Position numbers and translations under genes: made by a program. Below are positions 10,905-21,239 of a stretch of DNA of 64,000 nt, piece by piece (positions within the stretch are counted from its first letter, which is position 1; every line of letters begins with the position of its first letter). The stretch lies in assembly GCA_945910005.1 (NCBI GenBank), contig OX246747.1, positions 3,892,670 through 3,956,669 of the forward strand, given 5' to 3'. The DNA is from Isoperla grammatica. Lineage: Eukaryota > Arthropoda > Insecta > Plecoptera > Perlodidae. Below the pieces are notes generated by a model. The model ran no database searches. It was not told where the DNA came from and was given only the letters and a program-made list of their open reading frames with translations.

Positions 10905-11304
10905 TTGTAATTAAGGCCAGTGTAGGTCACAATGCCCTCTTTAGCCTGATGAGTGATGATTGATGAATGATAATGAGGAAGAGAGGAGGGGAAGCCTGGT
11001 ACCGGCACGTAGCCTACTCCTGTCGAAAAGTACTAAGGGGTCCATCGGCTTTACGTCCCATCCGAAAGGACGGTGTAACTTTGACCAGTCATATAGGTTC
11101 CTCCACTAACCTGGACTGCCGAGCAGTTGACGAGAAGAACGAAGCTGTTACACAAGCTTTCAAACCCTCCAATCTGCTCTAACCAACGGTTACTAGTCTT
11201 TCAGAGGTGAGTGGTCACCCATCCACCTCCTGACCTAGCCCGAGGTTGCTTAACTTCGGTGTTCGTATGGGAACCGGCTAAGCGACCGCGGCTTAACCGT
11301 TGGC
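10905..11304 (-). mobile_element. 5S rRNA-derived SINE, reverse orientation
   Basis: The minus-strand head resembles 5S rRNA: gaagttaagcaacctcgggc followed by ggtggatgggtgacc matches the internal promoter region of eukaryotic 5S genes. The body contains tttcggatgggacgtaaagc. A second copy lies at 45225 (+) and a head-only fragment at 41211 (+). 5S-headed elements are SINE3-type. Confidence 0.82.
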
Positions 11305-12309
11305 TGACATAGATTACAGTATTTTGCTGTTTATGCAGGGAAAGCGCCCAACGCTTATTATTTTCCGAGCGATGCAAAATTTGTTGGGTGAAAATTTATT
11401 TTTTCCCTTTTAGTGCATTTAAATATAAGCGTTGTTTTAAAAAAATATTTTTTCATGTAATATTATTTTATACTTTTTAGTCTTAAAGAATCGCAACCGA
11501 ATATGTGCTCTCTGGACGTGTGCGAATTTAGAAGACTGCATACTTGTGTACTTGTACACTTAACTCGCTAACTAGCGTGCTCGCATTGCCAACTTGAATT
11601 TTGGACAGTTTCGTCCATGCACGATCCAGCGGTCGGCCAACAATGCTTACGGAAAGTGGGATTATGTGGCTATGGGAGAATTTAGCAAAGTAACTAGGCC
11701 TAGCCTAAACATTCTCTTCAATTGCAATTAAAAATCAGTTTTAATTTTTTTATCAAGGTTCATTGATGCACACAAGATCATCATCCACTAACCTTGATTT
11801 TTTTATGTTTTTAATTGTTTAATTTTTTAATTGTTTTTTTTTATGTTTTTAGCTCAATTCAACGTTGGAAAGTGGGTGAAATATCGATTCCGATATAAAA
11901 CATTAATTATTTAATTTATTATGATGAATTAATATTGACAATTTAGTTAATATGACACTTGATTCATGTATTGTCATTACGAATACGTCTGTGTGAAAAA
12001 TTTCACTTTGATCGGACATTAGAAGTAGGTGAAATATCGATTCAAAGATTCCGTCCAGACAAACAAACAAAGCAAGCTAATATAAGCGTTGTAAAATAGC
12101 CACGTCCAATGATGATGATGACAATCTACACTAAATTGCAATAAAAAATCTGGTAAAATAAACATAAGACTTCTATGAACTTAACTGTTTAGTCTTAAAG
12201 AAATGTGTGATTTCTCTTTTTCTACATTAATAAAAGTAGTAGTTTGAAGTTGCAGCATTATTTGTTAACGTTAGGCTATACATTTCCCCAACAATATCAT
12301 ACGTAAAAC

Positions 12310-12689
12310 CTGCCCAGGGACTGCCCCCTTATCGTGGTGGGCAGGTTTGCGTGCTTTGTTGATCCCGAGAGCTATACCGGCGGAAGCGTATGCTTCTGGT
12401 AGGGCCACCCAAGCCAGACTGGTCGAGGAGGAGAAGTCAGACGAAGTGCAGTCCACACCCCAATCCCCTTTTCCCCCCACTGTCCCATTGAATATTTCTC
12501 CTCCTACTTGGCCCTGCCCTCCCTTGCTGGACTCCCGTATGACGACTCACGCGACGTACAATGGATCTGATTCGGATGTGGCTTTATTCTTCATTATCAT
12601 CTTTCTCATCTTCATTATCACCCGCTCATCGTCTCGATTAGCCATCGTTGCATAAATATGAGACGTTAAGCCCCATTAATCAATCAATC
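12310..12689 (+). mobile_element. SINE S1, near full length, 14-bp TSD
   Basis: It has the same structure as the 10460 copy. It is flanked by atcatacgtaaaac at 12296-12309 and 12690-12703. The insertion lies 17 bp upstream of the tail exon of unit A, within the region where units B and C keep an uninterrupted atcatacataaaacattt. Confidence 0.9.
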
Positions 12690-12720
12690 ATCATACGTAA
12701 AACATTTGCTTTGGTTTTAG

Positions 12721-12773
12721 AAGCAGTAAGTGCGACCAAGTCGATTGCAATCAGCAGCGCTACACCTAAATAA
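12721..12773 (+). pseudogene. Unit A coiled-coil tail exon, truncated to 17 codons
   Basis: It follows a GGTTTTAG acceptor and matches the unit C tail exon through AISSATP, then ends in Lys-TAA at 12771-12773. The cysteine linker and coiled coil are missing. AATAAA occurs 8 bases later (12781-12786), and the unit B Ig1 acceptor only 46 bases after the stop. It could act as a short terminal exon giving a coiled-coil-less three-Ig protein, or it may simply be a deletion remnant. Confidence 0.7.
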
Positions 12774-12819
12774 ATAATTTAATAAACAAACAAAATAAAA
12801 TGTTTGTTCTGTGTCTCAG

Positions 12820-13179
12820 GGGTTGCGTCCTTCAACCTCACCATGACCCCGGACCACGTGCGAGTATCCGAAGCCCTCCACACATTCACTTACACCTGCT
12901 CTGCTGGCGTAGCCCTGGCCGGGTGTCAGTTCACGTGGTGGGACGGGGAGGGCAAGGAAGGTCCACTGCTGGATCTTAGTCGGGGGTCTCTGTCCCAGGC
13001 CAACTCCGTCCATCTGACCTCTACGCTCACCGGCTACAGCTACAGCGGCCGGGGTCTGGGGGCGGGAGACTGCGGGGTCGCCCTGAAGGTGACGGGCTTG
13101 AAGGGATGGATGGTCGCTTGTCGAGTCCGAGCCGGGAACGGTGGCTGGAGCTACGCCTGGGCTGACCTCTATGCTGAAG
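12820..13179 (+). CDS. Unit B exon Ig1: Ig-like domain
   Basis: A 120-codon phase 1-1 cassette (acceptor GTGTCTCAG, donor G|GTGAGT). It has the same four cysteines as unit A Ig1 (YTCSAG, GCQFTW, GDCGVAL, VACRVR). WWDGEGKEG and the AS-FNLTMTPDH N-terminus are unit-specific. No signal exon lies between the unit A tail stub and this exon, so unit B has no visible start of its own. It could only be used as extra cassettes of a unit A transcript, or it is silent. Confidence 0.83.
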
Positions 13180-15100
13180 GTGAGTTTCACTGTTTCCACA
13201 CACTTGAGCGCGTTGGGTGGCTCGTTGGTCTAGTTGGTTTAGTTTATTCCTGATTCCAATGCAGAAGCATTAGGGCTTGGTTCCCGGTTCGTGGTGGTTT
13301 TTATCATGTTTGGGACTTGACTTTATCTTTGTATGGTGTAGGGGAAATTACAATAATCCGCATAAGATAAATGTAAGAAAATAAGCTTTTAAGCGGACAG
13401 TAGGGTCTATAGTATTTTCCATTGCAACTTACACAGTTGTAAAATCAAACCTCATAAGAAGTTGTTGGTGTTATTAGAGACCATAAATGTCAATCATGCC
13501 TTTCTTCTGCAAAGTACTCACCATCCCTTGAAGTACAGGCAGCTCCAAGCCATATTGGCCTCCAACGACAGCGCAAAAAATACCTTACTCCCCCCACTGT
13601 ATCAACGAGGTTACACAATTATTTAGTTTTAATTATTAAGTTTAGCGATCCTCAAATTCGGTACGTGATGTTAACTTAGATTTTAGGTTATTTATTTGAA
13701 GACAAAATAATTGGAGGTCACTTGTTTTTGGCAAGGTCTACTGGATTTACTCCTAGCGGAGTAATTGCGACCGCTGCGCGCGCGCTACAAGCGATCTAGT
13801 GGACCTTGGTTTTTGGAAGCTACGCATCTAGTCGCATCTTGCTGGTCGGAGAACCCGTCAACGTGATTGAAGTTTACAACCTCGTACAAAGAGAGCAATA
13901 AACCAGCCACGATTGAACCCAAAATTTGCCGCTGTGCTAGTTGATATGGCAACCACTATAGATAAAAACATTATTTAAATTTAACAAATATAAACCGATC
14001 AGCCTGAAAATACTTACACAAATACATCAGCATCTTAATATTATACTTTAAGTATTTTAATATATTGTTTTTTCTGTTCACATTCTGCTTTAAGTACACT
14101 TTTACCGGGCTTCAAAACGGCTTCTAGCATTCATTAAGTAACTGAAGAATAAAATTAAAAAAAAGGTTAGGTATGATTATGATACACTTAACATAAACAC
14201 GTATCAATTAAGTGAAATATAATTGTTGAGGCGAAAAAGAAAGGAATTTAAGTTAAAAAAAAAATATTGAACGTAAATTTGTATTTATAAACCCCGATTT
14301 ATCAGTCTTAAACCTGAGTAATTATGAACGTATTTTAAAAATGTTAAATAGATTTGGTTGAACAGTGAATGAGTTCTCCTGGACTTATCTTAAAAAGTGT
14401 TAGGGTAAGAAAAGAAGATTGAGTTTGTCAAATACCCTAGCCCGAATCTCGAGTAGACACATATTATGTAATATTCTACTTTAGTGGCATGCACTTACCC
14501 TTGATGGCTTCGCTGCTCGCTCAACACGAAGACTGTCGTTCTCGAAGAGGAATTCCCCTTCGTAGGCACGAGCAGCTTTCGTCTTCAAGTTCACTTCTTT
14601 CACTTAGTAATGCACAACCCAACTGTTATTCTATAATCCTAACCATAATTCTCTTTATTTGTTTTGACTCCACACTAACTATCTGTCTCTCCACCCCAAC
14701 ATCAAATTGTTCTGTCGGTCTTTCTTTCAACACACTAACTAAACTGTCTCTCTCCCTAGCAACCTCACACACAACAACTTTAACAATTTAAAAAACTCTT
14801 CGTTTTTCTAAGCTTCCTAGATAAAACCATACCCGCCTTCCATATATGTCACAATTACCCGCCTATTTCTTATATTCGTCATGTTCATGAGGAATATAGA
14901 AATAATTATACACTGAATGACAATCACCTTAACGAATATATCCTCCATTCATACTGACCACCTCGTCAAAACTCCAACTACGATCAAAGTTCGGCAATAC
15001 CTAAACAATGCCACTTTGTAATTGCCAACAATGTCTGCCTTACTATATGCAACATTCCTTTAAACAAAAAAAAACCACCCAGTGAATAAAAAAATTCTTT
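13180..15100. other. Unit B Ig1-Ig2 intron, first part
   Basis: Segments 13180-13420 and 13990-14420 are shared with the unit C intron (aaccgatcagcctg, gttctcct, gtgttagg). The site aaccgatcagcctg at about 13995 is the empty site for the SINE found in unit C at 51931. A short hairpin (caaggtctactggat / atctagtggaccttgg) lies at 13734-13812. No gene is seen. Confidence 0.55.
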
Positions 15101-15185
15101 TTTTTTTCTTCTTTCTGTATATCACGGATAATGTATCACAGGCACACGCGATCAAATTTCTATTAGAGGCAGAAATAACATTTCT

Positions 15186-15453
15186 ATTGCTGTCAATAAT
15201 TGTTAGTAATGGTGGCGGACCGCGGCGAAAACACTAGACAGAATGACAACGAAAATTCTTAGCAACGCACATTGCACTGCATTCAACAATGTCGGGAAGT
15301 GCAATTGCTATGGCAATTAGAAACATTTTTGCAATGCGCATTCTTGAATACCTGTTCATTGTTGTTTTTATTAGCTTTGAGGTCTTTTCGCCAAAAAGTT
15401 CGTAGATATGGACGCGCTCGCTTATCAACGCGTCAAACAGAGCGTTTTCCTAG
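15186..15453 (+). mobile_element. Helitron-like repeat H1, 3' part
   Basis: It shares about 270 bases with the element ending at 46789, including cttagcaacgcacattgcac and acaatgtcgggaagt. It ends with the hairpin GACGCG...CGCGTC, 15 bases, then CTAG|T, after which the copies diverge. A hairpin followed by CTRR and insertion before T is the Helitron 3' signature. No Rep/helicase is visible. Confidence 0.5.
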
Positions 15454-15483
15454 TTACTGAAACAGTGTCTAGTTTTATCATAT

Positions 15484-15775
15484 TCCATGCTCGTCTCGGC
15501 CCGGGGTAGAATAGGCCCAGAGAAACTGCTAGTCGAAAGAGGCGACAAAAAGAGACCCTGTCCCTTTCCCCCCACTGTCCCACTAAATATTTCTCTTCCC
15601 ACTTGGCCCTGCCCTCCCTTGCTGGACTCCCGTATGACGACCCACGCGGCGTGCAATGGATCTGATTCGGATATGGCTTTATTCTTCATCGTCATCTTTC
15701 TCATCTTCATTGTCACCCGCTCATCGTCTCGATTGGCCATTGTTGCAGAAATATGAGACGTTAAGCCCCATTAAT
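15484..15775 (+). mobile_element. SINE S1 variant with a different head
   Basis: From about 15560 the sequence follows SINE S1 (cccccactgtcccac to gagacgttaagccccattaa). The upstream 75 bases (ggcccggggtagaatagg, ctagtcgaaagaggcgac) are unrelated to the usual ccttatcgtggtggg head. This looks like a chimeric or alternative-head family sharing the LINE-recognised tail. Confidence 0.6.
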
Positions 15776-15842
15776 CAATCGTTCTCATATTCCTAAACAT
15801 CTATTCAGTGCAACCAGTGCAAGGTGCAACACACACACATTA

Positions 15843-16883
15843 GCCATGTTTACATGGAGGATTCAATACGGTATTGAGTACGATCCGGCTGTTCAATCCT
15901 CCATGTAAACACTTTAAACTCGGACTGGATCGGTTGAATCCAATCCCCTAAAAGCTGGGATCATATTGAGGGATTGTATTGAATCTGTGCATGTAAACGA
16001 CTTTCTAGTATCGTATCGAATTCACCAAGGTTGTTATCATGATCTAACAATATTTCTCGTTACTACGAGAGATATTATTAGATCATGGGTTGTTATGTTG
16101 TACGTGTGTTTTGTGACAAGTTACGGCGATCAGCCCGCGGTTTAAAGCGTCATACCGCGAACACAGACGTCGGACTGTGCGTGTTTACTTAAATAAACGA
16201 GCAGTAATGTCTAACCTGCCCAGGGACTGCAACCTTATCGTGGTGGGCAGGTTTGCGTGCTTTGTTGATCCCGAGAGCTATGCCGGCGGAAGCGTATGCT
16301 TCTGGTAGGGCCACCCAAGCCGGACTGGTCGAGGAGGAGAAGTCAGACGAAGTGCAGTCCACACCCCAATCCCCTTTCCCCCCACTGTCCCATTGAATAT
16401 TTCTCCTCCCACTTGGCCCTGCCCTCCCTTGCTGGACTCCCGTATGACGACTCACGCAACGTACAATGGATCTGATTCGGATGTGGCTTTATTCTTCATT
16501 ATCATCTTTCTCATCTTCATTATCACCCGCTCATCGTCTCGATTAGCCATCGTTGCATAAATATGAGACGTTAAGCCCCATTAATCAATCAATCAAGTAA
16601 TGTCTGAACGAAACGTGTGGTCGTGTGAAGAGGTAACATGACAAAAAACAAAACAAAAGTAAGGTTATGGTACAACCACCTGCGTAACACCCCCTAGTGC
16701 ATCCACTTTCTGATAGCCAGATTAAATATGGCAGTGGATAAGAAGTTCATAAAAACACCGCTAGATTGCAATCGCTTTGTATTGAAAACGAACTGAGTGC
16801 GTGATTTATTCGGGTCATGTAAACGCATCGATCTGAATCCAATTCAAACCCAATTCAATACTCAATACGCCATGTAAACATAG
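15843..16883. mobile_element. PIF/Harbinger-like TIR element, TTA TSD, with nested SINE
   Basis: The inverted ends (G/C)CCATGTTTACATGG... and ...CCATGTAAACATAG are flanked by TTA at 15840-15842 and 16884-16886. Inverted homology continues (ggattcaatacggtattgag versus ctcaatacgccatg). About 650 bp remain after removing the SINE at 16213-16595. TTA/TWA duplications are typical of Harbinger MITEs. Confidence 0.7.
16213..16595 (+). mobile_element. SINE S1, full length, 10-bp TSD, nested
   Basis: It is flanked by agtaatgtct at 16203-16212 and 16596-16605. It has the full head and an AATCAATCAA tail. It is inserted within the Harbinger-like element, so it is the younger of the two. Confidence 0.9.
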
Positions 16884-17172
16884 TTAATGGCACGCACGTG
16901 CAGAAGGTCTTTATCTCACACCTTCAGATTTCAAAGAAGAATGTGTTTCGCTACCTCGTTTGCGGAAGCTTTTAAAAGCGCATACATGACTGTAACAAGA
17001 TATGTTAATAAAATAACAGTATTATACATTTTTTAAACATTAAATATTAGAAGAATACTCTAGTTCTAGGGTGGACAAATCACTATTATTGCCCCCCCCT
17101 CTCGAAGTCCAGGAGGGGTAGGTGCCCCCCCTGCCCCCCGCCCCTGTTCCAGCGCCACTGTCCAAAAACCGC

Positions 17173-17218
17173 CATATCTAAAATCCGCTTATATGATATA
17201 AGCGGATTTTGGATATGT
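17173..17218. repeat. Short near-perfect palindrome
   Basis: The arms aaaatccgcttatat / ataagcggatttt are separated by 3 bases and extend with mismatches (catatct / ggatatg). Only one arm (gatataagcgga) survives at the matching place in unit C (about 53291). It is preceded by G/C runs that resemble a hAT right end (agcgccactg) with no visible partner. Confidence 0.7.
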
Positions 17219-17578
17219 TATGGAGCTCAATTTTCTAATGACTATGATACCATAAAACCTACTGTTCAATTTCTTTAGGGGTTAGTTGATTTTTGAGTTC
17301 AGTCGAATTTCCCTAGATTAATACTAGTCTTGGCGGAACTGGGTCTTGTAACCGACATAGCAAGGATCGACAAAAATAACATAACAAATGTGTCCTACGG
17401 TAAACCATCTCAACAACGTATGAACTAGTTGCAGAGTTCGTCGTTGCCCACAAAACAAACTTTCAAAAATAATAACATAAACATTAAAATACCAAAAGTA
17501 AAATAAAATAAACTGAAAGTCAGCAAGAAATTTATTGTTACTGCGTTGGTATGGACTGTAACACAAACATCACTATAG

Positions 17579-17929
17579 GAGTGTTGTATATCTGCTCCCT
17601 GGTTACAGACTGGGACCCCATCTCTCACACCCTGACACCGAGGGAGGCCGTCGTTCTCCAGGGCGGGGAGGCGAGGATCATGTTGAAGGCGCAGGAACCG
17701 TTGGGCTACTGCTTCTTCTTCCCGCCAGGCAAGGAGCTTTACTTCTACCGGGGATCCGAGTCTGCCCGCAGCGCCGGCCGGCATCGCTACCTGGGGGCTG
17801 GACTGCAGAGCGGCGAGTGCGGTCTGGCTGTGAGCAACGTCAGCGAGGAGGACAACGGGCCGGTCAGGGGTTGGATCAGCGTGGCCGGGAGCAAGATGGA
17901 TTCCAGATACATGACTCTCATTGTAGCAA
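17579..17929 (+). CDS. Unit B exon Ig2: Ig-like domain with variable patches
   Basis: A 117-codon phase 1-1 cassette, acceptor CACTATAG, donor A|GTAGGT. The framework is as in units A and C (ISHTLTPREAVVLQGGEAR, GAGLQSGECGLAVSNVSEED). The first patch (17704-17751) reads GYCFFFPPGKELYFYR. The second has RGWISVAGSKMDS, with Gly where unit C has the F-strand Cys, so no canonical Ig disulfide can form. An Asn-Val-Ser sequon lies in the SNVSEE block. Confidence 0.83.
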
Positions 17930-18194
17930 GTAGGTTTACCAACAAGACTACCACTTTGTCACTGTTCAGTCAATAAATGGTCAAGACTCAAGGCAGCTAC
18001 AAAAACCTGTTTTAGAAATTACTTTCCCTTATTGTATGGTTCAATAAATAACACTTTACAATTTAAATTTAATAATACAATACTTCAATACAGTTTTGTG
18101 ATATTTTGAATATTATTGACCTGGATATTAACTCCGATGTCAGAACCCATCTATCTTCAATGCACATGTGCGTTATGTTATGGGGTCCATTGTT

Positions 18195-18975
18195 ATATTA
18201 GGGCCTAACACACAGTGTGACTAATTGTAGCTAGACCTCCACTAAGAGGTGTTTTAAGAACGGTTATAACACTTCAAAAAAGATTTAAACTACTTCCGAC
18301 CTGCTTTCTGTAGAACTGACCAAGATATGAGCGCTTTGGTTGTATTAGAGGGTACCCTGCATTTTGACTAGTTATAGCTAAACCCCCACTGTGAGCTGTC
18401 TATAAAATCGTTATGATACGTTTAATCGATTAAAACTATTTTCGACCTCCTAGCTGTAAAAGTGACTGAGACTTGGGCCCTGTTCATGAATTAGGGCCTA
18501 ACTCACATTGTAACTAGTTTTATCTAGACCCCTACTGTGATTTGTTTTTAGAACGGTTATCATATATCTAATCAATTAAACAATTTTCGAAGGTCTATGT
18601 GTAAAACAGACTGTAATATGGGCCCTTTTGTTGTATAAAACACTTACCTACATTGTGACTAGTAGTGGCTAGACCCCCACTGTAAAGTAATTTTAGTATG
18701 GTACTCGTTAGTCCAAATCAATTGCAACCAATTTTTGACCGTCTATCTGAAAAAACTGACTGATAACTGAGATATCAGTCCTTTTGTTGTATAAAACACT
18801 AACCTTCATTTTGACTAGTTGTAGGAGGACCCTATATGTGAGCTGTTTTCAAAATCGTAATCATACTTCTTAATCGATTGAAACCCTTTTCGACTTTCAA
18901 TCTGTATAACTAGCTGAGATTTAGGCCCTTATGTTGCATAAAGGCCTTACACGTATTGTAAATAGTAGTAGACCA
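18195..18975. repeat. Intronic about 147-bp repeat array, unit B (about 6 copies)
   Basis: Copies of the cacattgtgactagttgtag monomer start near 18212, 18359, 18505, 18650, 18806 and 18953. They are more diverged from each other than the unit C copies. The array passes directly into the 102-bp array. Confidence 0.9.
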
Positions 18976-19876
18976 ACCCCAAGGGTTGTCTACACGGCCA
19001 CCTGTGAGCTACACGGGGCTAGATAATTGTATGTCTCAGTGTTGCTATGTCATGCTTCAGGTCCCCCCAGCGCACCAACCCTGTGTGTTGTCTACACGGC
19101 CACCTGTGAGCTGCACGAGGCTAGATGATTGTATGTCTCAGTGTTGCTATGTCATGCTTCAGGTCCCCCCAGCGCACCAACCCTGAGTGTTGTCTACACG
19201 GCCACCTGTGAGCTGCACGAGGCTAGATGATTGTATGTCTCAGTGTTGCTTTGTCATGCTTCAGGTCCCCCCAGCGCACCAACCCTGTGTGTTGTCTACA
19301 CGGCCACCTGTGAGCTGCACGAGGTTAGATGATTGTATGTCTCAGTGCTGCTATGTCATGCTTCAGGTTTCCCCAGCGCACCAACCCTGAGTGTTGTCTA
19401 CACGGTCACCTGTGAGCTGCACGAGGCTAGATGATTGTATGTCTCAGTGTTGCTATGTCATGCTTCAGGTTTCCCCAGCGCACCAACCCTGAGTGTTGTC
19501 TACACGGCTACCTGTGAGCTGCACGAGGCTAGATGATTGTATGTCTCAGTGTTGCTATGTCATGCTTCAGGTTTCCCCAGCGCACCAACCCTGAGTGTTG
19601 TCTACACGGTCACCTGTGAGCTGCACGAGGCTAGATGATTGTATGTCTCAGTGTTGCTATGTCATGCTTCAGGTCCCCCCAGCGCACCAACCCTGAGTGT
19701 TGTCTACACGGCCACCTGTGAGCTGAACGAGGCTAGATGATTGTATGTCTCAGTGTTGCTATGTCATGCTTCAGGTCCCCCCAGCGCACCAACCCTGAGT
19801 GTTGTCTACACGGTCACCTGTGAGCTGCACGAGGCTAGATGATTGTATGTCTCAGTGTTGCTATGTCATGCTTCAG
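18976..19876 (+). repeat. 102-bp array duplicating the Ig3 splice acceptor, unit B (8 extra copies)
   Basis: Acceptor AGs end at 19060, 19162, 19264, 19366, 19468, 19570, 19672 and 19774, and the true one at 19876: exactly 102 bp throughout. All eight extra AGs are intact. Each decoy would read SPPSAPTLSVVYTATCEL-HEAR then TGA. Because 102 is a multiple of 3, another frame (QVPPAHQP type) stays open across copies. This is a by-product of the repeat. Confidence 0.96.
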
Positions 19877-20191
19877 GTCCCCCCAGCGCACCAACGCTGA
19901 GCGTTGTGTACACGGAGGCCAGTGTCACGGCCACCTGTGAGGTGAAGGGGGCTCGTCCTGTTGCCAACATATCCTGGATCCTGGGAGATGATGTAATCCG
20001 CAAGGATACAATGGTGGACTTTCTAGGCAATCCTCAGGACGCGTGGAGGTGGCCCTGGATGAAGGGATTGATCATGCAGAGACTCACACTCACCCTGCAG
20101 ACTAAGGACAACGGCAAGGTCCTAAAGTGTGTTGTATCTCATGTGGCATTGGCCCAGCCGTTGGAGGCGACGGAGACGATCTCATTCACTG
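19877..20191 (+). CDS. Unit B exon Ig3: Ig domain with damaged donor
   Basis: A 105-codon cassette with the same Ig landmarks as unit A (TATCEVKG, NISWIL, LKCVVSH). At the 3' edge units A and C have G|GTAAGT or T|GTAAGT. Here it reads G|CTAAGG, so the canonical donor is lost. A GTATGT five bases downstream (20197) could serve instead, but would end the exon in phase 0 and shift the frame into any phase-1 partner. This argues that unit B is a pseudogene unit, or that the exon is read differently. Confidence 0.78.
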
Positions 20192-20758
20192 CTAAGGTAT
20201 GTTTGTACACATGTTGTGCAGAACTGATATTTTCTCAGTTTGATGCCGCTTCCCTCCATGGCTTTGTGACCACCGCCTACCCCCCTTACAACCCGACAAT
20301 CATATAATATTTTCACACAGATTTCATATATAATATCATTTATAATGTCACGTTTGTTATGCTTGGGTCTTGGGTACGTAACTACGGGGTAGAGCTTCAA
20401 ACTATGTCGAACTAGAGATATCTGCTTACTTCACACCTTCCTCCCAATGAGCGTCGTCGAAGATGTATAATTCGTACCTTATGAAACCGATCATAACATT
20501 GAAATAAGAATTTTTTATTTCTGTTGATTGATGAATGCTAAATCGAGTTCGTCGCACAGATAATTTTCTGTTAGAGGTTCCCAGGTTTCCTGGCTAATCT
20601 AAGCTCGATGCCAACATTTTGAGTCCATCAATCGACTATGATGTCCGATCGACCAGTACTGTAGAGGGTATGAATAAACGATAACAGTGCAGTCATTGTC
20701 GTTATTAATGTGATTGTTTTACATTGTGTAGAAAAGAGGTGCATATCTTCTGAACTTA

Positions 20759-20845
20759 TCTTTCTCATCTTTATTATCACCCGCTCATCGTCTCGATTAG
20801 CCATCGTTGCATAAATATGAGACGTTAAGCCCCAATAATCAATCA
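20759..20845 (+). mobile_element. SINE S1, 5'-truncated about 87-bp copy, 11-bp TSD
   Basis: It begins tctttctcatctt, ends ttaagccccaataatcaatca, and is flanked by ttctgaactta (20748-20758 and 20846-20856). Unit C at 57780 shows the empty site. It is truncated at the same place as the copy at 24143. Confidence 0.87.
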
Positions 20846-21096
20846 TTCTGAACTTAGTCTAAGTCTTCGTCTTATGATGATGGTGACAATCTAGACTAAA
20901 TTGCTCTGAAAAATCTGGTCAAATAGACATCAGCCTTCTACAAATTCAACTGTTAAGTGTTAAAGAAAAGAATTGCGTGATTTCGCTCTTTCCACATCAG
21001 TAAAAGTAGTAGTTTGAAGTTGCAGCATTATTTGTCCAAGTTAGGCTATACATTTCCCCAAAATTATCATACATAAAACATTTGGTTTGGTTTCAG

Positions 21097-21239
21097 AAGT
21101 AGTAAGTGCGACTACGCCTCTTGCAGTCAGCAGCGCTACACCTGGAGCTGCCCTCTCCACACGAAAAAAAATGTATAATATGTTTTATAAAATGTATTTC
21201 ATCACAGAAATGTATTATGTAAAATGTATTTTGATATAG
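21097..21239 (+). pseudogene. Unit B coiled-coil tail exon, truncated
   Basis: The acceptor GGTTTCAG is kept and the homology to unit C runs to GAAL (about 21155). AT-rich unrelated sequence then takes over, with an in-frame TAG at 21237. No cysteine linker or heptads remain. Upstream intron words (gttgcagcattatttgtcc, aggctatac) match unit C, so the break is in the exon itself. Confidence 0.75.

Larger units (their letters stand above)
10351..12097. mobile_element. Composite insertion with long inverted arms in unit A intron
   Basis: Unit C reads agtctaaaat straight into tgccacgtct, while unit A has about 1.75 kb between these words, so the unit C intron serves as an empty site. The left arm (10352-10459 continuing at 10851-10885) recurs inverted at about 11333-11470 (shared acatgaaaaaatattttt, tttaaatgc, cggaaaataataagc). 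TAAAAT occurs at both outer edges. Two SINEs are nested inside. No transposase is visible. Confidence 0.65.

Noticed and set aside
11190..11304. Genuine 5S rRNA gene
   Set aside because: Only part of the 5S sequence is present, diverged and joined to a repeated body found elsewhere, so it is a SINE head.
10387..12655. Open frames of about 100-140 codons on both strands (10387-10806, 12347-12655, also 48862 and 52009)
   Set aside because: They are the same SINE S1 sequence each time, and the apparent proteins are shared only because the repeat is.
17075..17160. hAT-like right end (agcgccactg) before the unit B palindrome
   Set aside because: No matching left end or duplicated tccaaaaa was found, so no element is called.
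18986..19390. Open frames of 66-67 codons with repeated Cys-rich 34-residue units
   Set aside because: They arise because the 102-bp repeat is a multiple of three. No start, splice or promoter evidence, and the frame is not the Ig3 frame.
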